This document shows, in pieces, positions 50,101 to 59,100 of a stretch of 64,000 bases of DNA. A program made the position numbers and the translations under genes. Where the stretch lies: positions 23,053,419 to 23,117,418 of the forward strand of contig NC_087070.1 in assembly GCF_963678635.1 (NCBI RefSeq), written 5' to 3'. The DNA is from Symsagittifera roscoffensis (lineage: Eukaryota; Xenacoelomorpha; Acoela; Convolutidae). Positions within the stretch are counted from its first letter, which is position 1. Each line of letters starts with the position of its first letter. The notes under the pieces were generated by a model that did no database searches, was not told the DNA's origin, and saw nothing but the letters and a program-made list of their open reading frames with translations.

Positions 50101-53100
50101 TTTTGAATTAAAACGAAAATGATCCGAGTCCACAATGAGAAAAATTGATATATTTTTTACCTCAAATGTTATCATTAGCCAGAACTCAACAGAACTTAAG
50201 CAAGCTAACAGATTCTAGTAGATGCGGGTGGCTATACTAGGCGAATTTTACATTAGGCGAGCCATGAATTTTATTTTTTAGATTTTAGGAGCTGCAAAGT
50301 TTATAAAGATAGATGAAAACATTAAAATATTTATGAATATTTTTTTATATTAAGGTTGGTTACCAGCTTAAAAACAGCAGCAAATTGGTTGAATTTGAAG
50401 CTTTGAAAAAAGACCGAATCGAAGCTGAGGCTAATTCGAACTAAGGGCGAAGGCCGTTAATTGAAAATAAGGATCATGACTCAACAAAAAAATAAGCTTG
50501 GTCAAAATTAATGCAATGGTTGAAACTTTGAAAATAGCATTTTACCCGATGGTGGCTGTCCAGCATTTGAAAAAGGGAAAACATCGAAACTATTTCTGAA
50601 AAACTATCCGTTGAAAAGAAATCTGTCAAAAACCATTGGTTCAATTCACCCACAATTCTAGCGCAGATTGAAATAAAGGGTTACCCCCTTTTTAACTCTA
50701 AACAATTTAACACCATACAATTTTACTCCCTACTTTTTGTTGCCTTAGCAATTTAACGTCGCTACATTTTAAAACAATTTCTATGACTTAACACCGTTTT
50801 GTCCCAATATGAAAAGAAAAATGGCTTCAGAGGGGATTTCGGTAAACATCAAAGAGTTAAACGAGAGACCTTTGCAATTTAAAGCCAGACAATTTTGCGC
50901 TACATAACTCGCTTAAGTTTTGAACAGAAATGACCTTGCAAATAATTTCAATGAACCGTTTCAAACCAAAATGAAATGGCCTTGCCAGTATTTTTAATGA
51001 ATCATTCCAAATTGAACCAAAAACAAGCAGTATTTCAATGAACTTCAAAAGCCCGCAAATAATTAGACGTCCTTTGACTAATATGATTTAAGTTTCTAGA
51101 CATTTTTAGCCGCTATAGAAATTTTAAAAAGGTTTAAACAATGCCAAAAGCCTAAGAATCAGTACTTTGTAGAATCATTCTCGAACTTAAACGTATAACC
51201 TGATCGCTTTGTCAGTTTTTTTGAACTGTTGGCACATAAACGCAAAGCTAAAGGGTTTGCCAGCCCGTAGTCCTAACCTAGCTTCCTGAAAAAAGGGCGA
51301 TTGTCCTGGGATTACATGCTAAGGCACGAGTCAAGTTCTTGCGTTTAGTTACGTTTCGGAGAGTCTGCAAGGAAACGCCTTTTGAAAAAAAAACTGAAAA
51401 AAGTTTAAGTAAGATTAAAATTTGAAATTTAATAAAACGAAAGAATAAACAAAAACGAGACAAAATTTACGAAGGTTTAACACAAACTAGACAACGCTCT
51501 GAAAAAGTACAGATCAGTTTTGTCTTCGTTATATTGACATATCTTTTGTACTCTTTCATTTAATACTCAATACTTTTTCTTTTTTTGCGAACTTATGGCC
51601 ACTAGATGCATCAAAAAATTGAGTTTTTGTACGGAAGTGTCTTTTTGCAGGCTGCCCACTACTTTCCACATATTTGGGTGGGCTCCACTGAAATATGATT
51701 GAATCCCGAAATGCCATCCCTCGACAGTATTTGTTGTCTGAGCAATCCTACTCACGGCCGCATCTCGCTGGTACCAAATGGAGAGTGGGAATGAAACTTC
51801 ACGGTTTGGCACCAAGCTTTTTATATAAACAGAGTCCAAATGTGCTTCGGGGAATGATTTTTGGAAGTACTAAAGAGTAGCTTGTTCAAAATCTTCGTAA
51901 ACGGACATTATGTTTTGTACTCTTTCATTTAGTACTCAAAATTTCTATTTCTCTTTTTTGTGAATTTATGGCCACTCGATGCATCAAAAAATTGAGTTTT
52001 TGTACAGAAGCATCTCTTTTCACATGTTTGGAATGCCTCCGCTGAAATAAGATTGAATCCTGAAATGCCATCCCTCGACTGCATTTGTTGTTCGAGCAAT
52101 CCCACTCGTACTGTTGTTTGAGCAATCGAAGGAAAGCGTAAATGCAAGCTGGCGCAATGCCAGATACACTTACATGAATTGAATGTAGCTGATAGAACAT
52201 TTTTGGAGTAATTTGAAAAGTTCCATCGGCTAACCAGGAAGGTGACTTTTCCAGAACTCTCAGCTTTTTGGGGTCTCCCCTCAAAATGATTCGCTCGTGA
52301 TCATTTGATCCACTGTCATACCATATAAAGTTTTCAAAAATTTCAGGGATCTCAAATTTTTGTGCAACGGGGATAGGCGGCATATTTACATCTAGCTGCT
52401 TACGAGTGCGCGCAGCCGGTTGGATCAGTTTGTCTTTACTTGGGAGGCAAACTGAGTGGCCAAATCGTTTGTAACTGGCAAAACCTCACTGGCAACTGCG
52501 ACAGTTGGGGTAAATCTCTCGCTGAGATCTTTTAAATGCTTTATGACACTTCGGTCCTCCGAATTTCCCGCTGAAATGTCATGGTTATGCTCTCCACGCG
52601 TCTCGAGTAATTCGTTTTTTTTTCTGTAATGACAGCTGCTCGGTATTTATGTGTTTGATTTTTTGAGCAAATCCAGCTTTCGGTAAACTTAGTTTTTCGC
52701 CTGAAAAAAAGTTCGTGGCCGGACGCTATAAGAATTGGCTTGTTTTTAGATGAAACTGTGTATTCGACAGAAGACTCAATCATAATGTGTTTATTGCTTG
52801 CGTTTGTTTATCGCTTGAGTAAAGTATAAAGTGACGGTCAGAATTTATTTTCTGTCAGAATTTTTACGTTAAATCGTTATGAATTAGCACAAAAAGCTTT
52901 TTAGTGATCATAATGGTCTAGCGAAAACTCTAATTGAAAATAAATTACGAACTTGTCGGTAGGAGTCTTCAGTAATTTATTTAGGAAGCCTCCTTTTAGC
53001 ATGTATAACTCAGTTAAACCAAGTTTTTCATTATGGTGCGTTCGTTAATTGCAGGATTAATTTCAGTGTGATAAGCGTTAAGATAAGGAATTCATACAGC

Positions 53101-56100
53101 TATAATTTAAGTAGTGAACTGACTAGGTGTTAAAATGTAGTGTTAAACTGGAAAATAGGAATTCACTTGTTGTCGATTTAAATTGTTAAGTAGTAAAATG
53201 ACTAGGTGTTAAAATGTACGGTGTTAATTTGTATGGTATTAAATTGTAGGTCACCTAAATATAGACCTATTTTGGTTCAAAGAAGAGTCTCGTATTTGTG
53301 TCAACAGAAAAAAAATAAGCCCGATCGGCTTCCAAATGAGTACAGTTACGCAAAAAGATTTTTTAACAAAGTAACGAACCTAATTTTAAAAACCAAAAGA
53401 CTGTCCGTATCAGGGCGAAGCCTTGAATGTTCCGAAGGCCTTTTACGGTCTGTACAGCATTAGTAACGTGAAAAAATTGTAATAAAATGAAACTATTTTT
53501 TTTTCAAATTTGAAATTGTTTGTGAAAATCATCCCCTCCCCACGCGCCCTATAAAGTATAAAGTGAAAGAAGTCGGTCCTAGTAACAAATCATTTAGGGA
53601 CAATAAATGACGATTGAGCTCAAAATAACAACATTTTTTGACTGATATAAAATCAGTCGCTCAATAATTTTTTTTCAAAAAGTCGAAACTTCAACTTTCT
53701 TTTCTTCAACTTTTTTTCAAAAATTATTTTCTTTTGAAAATAACTAAAATATCAGTAAGTCAATTTTCTGTAGCTTTTCTGTAGTTGATCAAATGATGTT
53801 TTTTGATAGAGTTTTTTGTTAATTTTTCTACGATTGGTCAGAAAAACAGTTGAAAGCGTAAAGGCTGCCAAAAAATAAGAAGCATGAGAAAAAAAGATAC
53901 CTCTTTCAATCAAGACCATCTATTATGTTTGCGAGCTATAATGTTTGCTTTATCTGGGCCTAAATAAACATTTATGATCAGCATGAGATCGTCCATTATG
54001 TTCACGAAAATCTCGAAAATAAATTTTGAAAATGCAAGCGGGGGCGGTCAACATTGCCGAAACACAAGAGTATCGAAACTGAGTTTGTGTTCAGAAGTTT
54101 CAAAATTGATCTTCTGACAGAGTTTTTTTTGTGAATTATTAGCGTTTTGGCGAACTACTGCTTTGTTTCGGATTTAAACTGATCATTTTTGCGAATTTGG
54201 CATTTGGCTGGAAAAATTTGGCATTTTGCTGAGTAAATTTTTGTTCAGAATAAATTATGACGCTTTTGGGGAAATTTTGTTTCTGTAACAAGCGGCATCA
54301 TTTAAAATGTCAATTTCTGACTTTTCAATTACCGTCCATTTGAATATAAATACGTGAGGCTACATTTACGGTAGTTGGTTGATTTTGTATTTAAGTTTGT
54401 GTCAGTAGCTTGAATTTGTCAGCTTGGATATTCAAATTTTCGACCTTACGCTCAACTGAATGATGAAACAAAAGAGCGCATTCAATAACGAGACTGCCCC
54501 ATGACAAAACCATGAGCTTTCCCACTGCCCCTCAGCTGGTCTTAAACAATTTTAGCTTAACAATGTTCTGTTGAATTACAAATTTTCGATTGCCAATATC
54601 AAATATAAAGCGTTGCGATTTGAATTGAATTAAAATGGCCACTTTTAAAGCCCGATCGGCTTCCAAATGAGTACAGTTACGCAAAAAGATTTTTTAACAA
54701 AGTAACAAACCTAATTTTAAAAACCGAAAAGACTGTCCGTATCAGGGCGAAGCCCTGAATGTTCCGAAGGCCTTTTACGGTCTGTGCAGCAGTAATAACA
54801 TGAAAAAATTGTAATAAAATGAAACTATTTTTTTTCAAATTTGAAATTGTTTGTGAAAACCACCCCCCCACGCGCCCTATAAAGTATAAAGTGATAGAAT
54901 TCGGTCCTAGTAACAAATCATTTAGGGCAAATAAGCTTCCTTCAACCAATTTGGAACTATTTCTAAGTCGGATTAAACATCCGTTTACGCGGTAATAGCG
55001 CGAAAAATATCGCGCTCCAAATATCGCAAAGTGGCCAAGTAAGCAATCTTTAATAATCAAATGAATTTATGAAAAAGGATCACAGGTAAAATATCTTATG
55101 ACGATTGAGCTCAAAATAACAAAATTTTTTGACTGATATAAAATAAGTCGCTCAATAATTTTTATTCAAAAAATCGAAACTTCAACTTTTTTTTCTTCAA
55201 CTTTTTTTTCACAAATTATTTTCTTTTTGAAAATAACCAAAATATCTGTAAGTCAATTTTCTCTAGCTTTTCTGTAGTTGATCAAATGATGTTTTTTGAT
55301 AGAGTTTTTTATTAATTTTTCTACGATCGGTCAGAAAAACAGTTGAAAGCGTAAAGGCTGCCAAAAAATAAGAATCATGAGAAAAAAAAGATAACCTCTT
55401 TTAATCAAGACCATCTATTATGTTTGCGAGCTATAATGTTTGCTTTATCTGGGCCTAAATAAACTTTTATGATCGGCATGAGATAGTCCATTATGTTCAC
55501 GAAAATCTCGAAAATAAGATTTGAAAACGCAAGCGGGGGCGGTCAACATTGCCGAAACACGAGAGTATCGAAACTGAGTTTTTTTGTTCAGAAGTTTCAA
55601 AATTGATCATTTTTGCGAATTTGGAATTCTTTTTGTGAATTATTGGCATTTTGGCGGACTACTGCTTTGTTTCGGGTTTAAACTGATCATATTTGCGAAT
55701 TTGGCATTTGGCTGCAAAAAATTTGGCATTTTGCTGAGTAAATTTTTTGTTCAGAATAAATTATGACGCTTTTGGGGAAATTTTGTTTCTGTAACAAGCG
55801 GCATCATTTAAAACGTCAATTTCTGACTTTTCAATTATCGTCCATTTGAATATAAATACGTGAGGCTACATTTACGGTAGTTGGTTGACTTTGTATTTAA
55901 ATTTGTGTCAGTAGCTTGAGTTTGTCAGCTTGGATATTCAAATTTTCGACTTTACGCTCAACTGAATGATGAAACAAAAGAGCGCATTCAAAAACAAGAC
56001 TGCCCCATGTCAGGACAAAACAATGAGCTTTCGCGCTGCCCCTCAGCTGGTCTTAAGCAATTTTAGCTTAACAATGTTCTGTTGAATTACAAATTTTCGA

Positions 56101-59100
56101 TTGCCAATATCAAATATAAAGCGTTGCGATTTGAATTGAAATAAAATGGCCACTTAGCTTGCCTCAATTCAGTTTGGAACGATTTGGAGTATAAGATAAT
56201 TTGCCTCTTACTTTGCGCGTTTAAACAATTGAGTATGAATCTTGAAACTCACTAGCATTTAGGCTAGTGGCAAGCATACTCCGAAGATTCCTGGTTCGAT
56301 ACTCATGTGCAGTCAATTTTTGTTCCGACTTTCGATACGAAAGTAACGGAATATTTGTTCTCGGGTGGGTTTTATCTTCAGACAAATTTCTACTTTTTAC
56401 CTAGCCATTTTTGACGGAATTTTTTATCATTCAAAAGGTATTGTAGTCCTGAGATTAAATTTTTAAAGATATTGTACCTGTGATCATTTTTCGTAAAGTT
56501 ATGGGGGTTTAAAGATTGCTATTTTAGCCAATTTGGGACAATTAACGCGCGATATTTTTCGCGCTATTAACGCGTAAGCGGAGATTTAATCCGTATTAGA
56601 AATCGTTCCAAATTGGTTGAAAGAAGCTTATTTGCCATAATTGATTTGTTACAAGGAGCTCCATAAACCTTAAAAGGCAGTCGTAACATTCAGGGCTTCG
56701 CTCTGATACGAGCAGTCTTGTTGTTCCGACTTTCGATACGAAAGTAACGGAATATTTGTGCTCGGGGTGGGTTTTTTTTTCTTCAGACAAATTTCGACTT
56801 TTTAACTAGCCAGTTTTGACGGAATTTTTTTATATCATTCGAAAGGTATTGTTGTCCTGAGCTCAAATTTGAACAGATATTTCACCTGTGATCATTTTTT
56901 GTTAAGTTACGGGGGTTTAAAGATTGCCATTTTGGCCAATTTGGGACAATTAACGCGCGATATATTTCGCGCTATTAACGCGTAAGCGGAGAGTTAATCC
57001 GTCTTAGAAATCGTTCCAAATTGGTTAAAAGAAATTATTTGCCATAAATGGTTTGTTACAAGGAGCGAAATCTATCATTTTGTACTTTATATGGCGTGTG
57101 GGGGGATGATTTTCATAAAAAATTTCAAATTTTAGAAGAAAAAATATTTTTCTTTTGTTTTATTTCATTGAATTTTTTAATATTATTACTGCTCCATAAA
57201 CCTTAAAATGCAGTCGGAACATTCAGGGCTTCGCCCTGATACGAGCAGTCTTGTTGTAATATATGTTTGATTAGAAAAAACCACCCCAAGAAAATATATT
57301 CTCACTTTCTACGAAAGTCGGAACAAAAACGTAATACGGAAAATCAAATACGCAATTGTTTCCTTTGAAAAAACTTTAACAGCTTTTATACTTTACCGTA
57401 AGATTTATCGGTGTAGTTTTGGAGAAATTAGCTATCTCAACTGCCTGCGTTGCATTTTTTCAAAGTAAATGATCCTATGAGTCATCTAGATTTGATCAAT
57501 CAATTTCTAGCACTCGGGATCAGTACTCATGCTAAACGCTGGGATGAACAATGGCTTCCTCCCATCCCCCTTTCCATTTCGCAACCAATCAATGCAATTT
57601 GCGACAACTAAACTGATATAGAATACGCTATGAAACCTTAGCTAAAAAGCAAAAACTACGATAGACTAAACCTACGTTGCTGCCTTCACAACAAGAAACA
57701 TAAAGTCAATTTTTGAAATGATCGGAAATTTTAAACGCCAATATGTTCAAAATGTTTCTGTTAAAACAGATGGTGTTAGAACTCAGTAATTTGGAATGTA
57801 GCGGTTGCAGGTTGTTCAACTAGCAGAATACCAAAGGTTACTTCTATTATCCGATGATTACACTGACACTGCAAATGTAGCTACCCATGTTCAATTTTCA
57901 TTTTTGATCACGTGAATTTTATTTTAGTTTTTTTTCGCCATTTTTCTGTCCGTTGTTGGCTGAATATGACCTAAGTAGCTGTAATAACTAAAACAATACT
58001 GCTGGTATACCAGGGCGAGGCCTCTATGATCCGATTGCACTTTAAGGCCAATTAAAAGGTTTTTTTCTTAAGAATAATGGACGAATTAACCGGAAAAAAA
58101 ATCATTTCTTCTTTATTTTAACGACCAATTTGGAACTATTTCTAAGACGGATTAACTATCCGCTTACGCGTTAATAGCGCAAAATATATCGCGCGTTAAT
58201 TGTCCCAAATTGGCCAAAATGGCAATCCTTAAACCCCCGTAACAGCTGAAATATCTTTTCAAATTTGAGCTCAGGACAACAATACCTTTGGAATTCCGTC
58301 AAAAATGGCTAGTTAAAAAGTCGAAATTATCTGAAGAAAAAACCCACCCCGAGCACAAATATTCCGTTACTTTCGTATCGAAAGTCGGAACAATAATTCA
58401 GCTCTTACGCGTTTTAATATATTGCGCGTTTGTTATCCAAAATTGACTAAATTGCCAATTCTAAAGAAGTTTTCAAATGATAGAAGGTGAAATATCTTTT
58501 TAAGTTTCATCTTAAAATAATAATTAAAAACGCTGAGTTAAAAAGCCGAAAAATTACTGAATAAATAAAACCACCCCAAGCATAAATAATCCGAATTTTC
58601 CAAAGCGTTAAAGATACCAAAGAGCATGCCTCAATCTACTTTGGAACGATTCCTAAGACGGATTAAATCTCCGCTTCCTTCCTAATAGCACGAAATATAT
58701 CGTTTTGATTGTCTAGAGTTGCCCGAATTGGTTGTCTTTAACACCCATAAATTTACGAGAAAAAATCACAGGTGAAATATGTTTTTTGTTTAATTTGAGC
58801 TCAAGACAACAACTTTTTCAACAAAATTGCAACAAAAATTCCCAGTTAAAGATTTGAAAAATATCCAAAAAAACACCCCGAGCTTCAAAATTTTATCACT
58901 TTCTTCTAAATTTGAAACGATGAAGCATTCATCAATTGGATAGTCAAATCTGTGATAACTGTTCTATGACTATTTGTTCTCACATGTCAGCTACTTTTTA
59001 AAAAAAAACTGGTGGTGCGTGAAATTCTTCTTGTGATCTTTGCTTTCGATCATGTCAATTGCTAAGTTTTACCTTGGTGAAAAAACCGTATATTACAATT

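Larger units (their letters stand above)
50690..53265 (-). mobile_element. Possible decayed Mutator-like element around the FLYWCH/MULE relic
   Basis: The transposase relic lies between two AT-rich patches with related motifs in opposite orientation. The right side (about 53,125-53,255) has GGTGTTAAAATGTACGGTGT and TGTATGGTATTAAATTG; the left side (about 50,697-50,800) has AATTTAACACCATACAATTT and GCAATTTAACGTCG. Long, subrepeat-rich inverted ends are typical of Mutator-like elements. Boundaries and target duplication cannot be fixed by eye. Confidence 0.45.

Noticed and set aside
54677-55060. 127-codon minus-strand frame
   Set aside because: Lies in R2 and duplicated DNA and is not kept open in the neighbouring copy.
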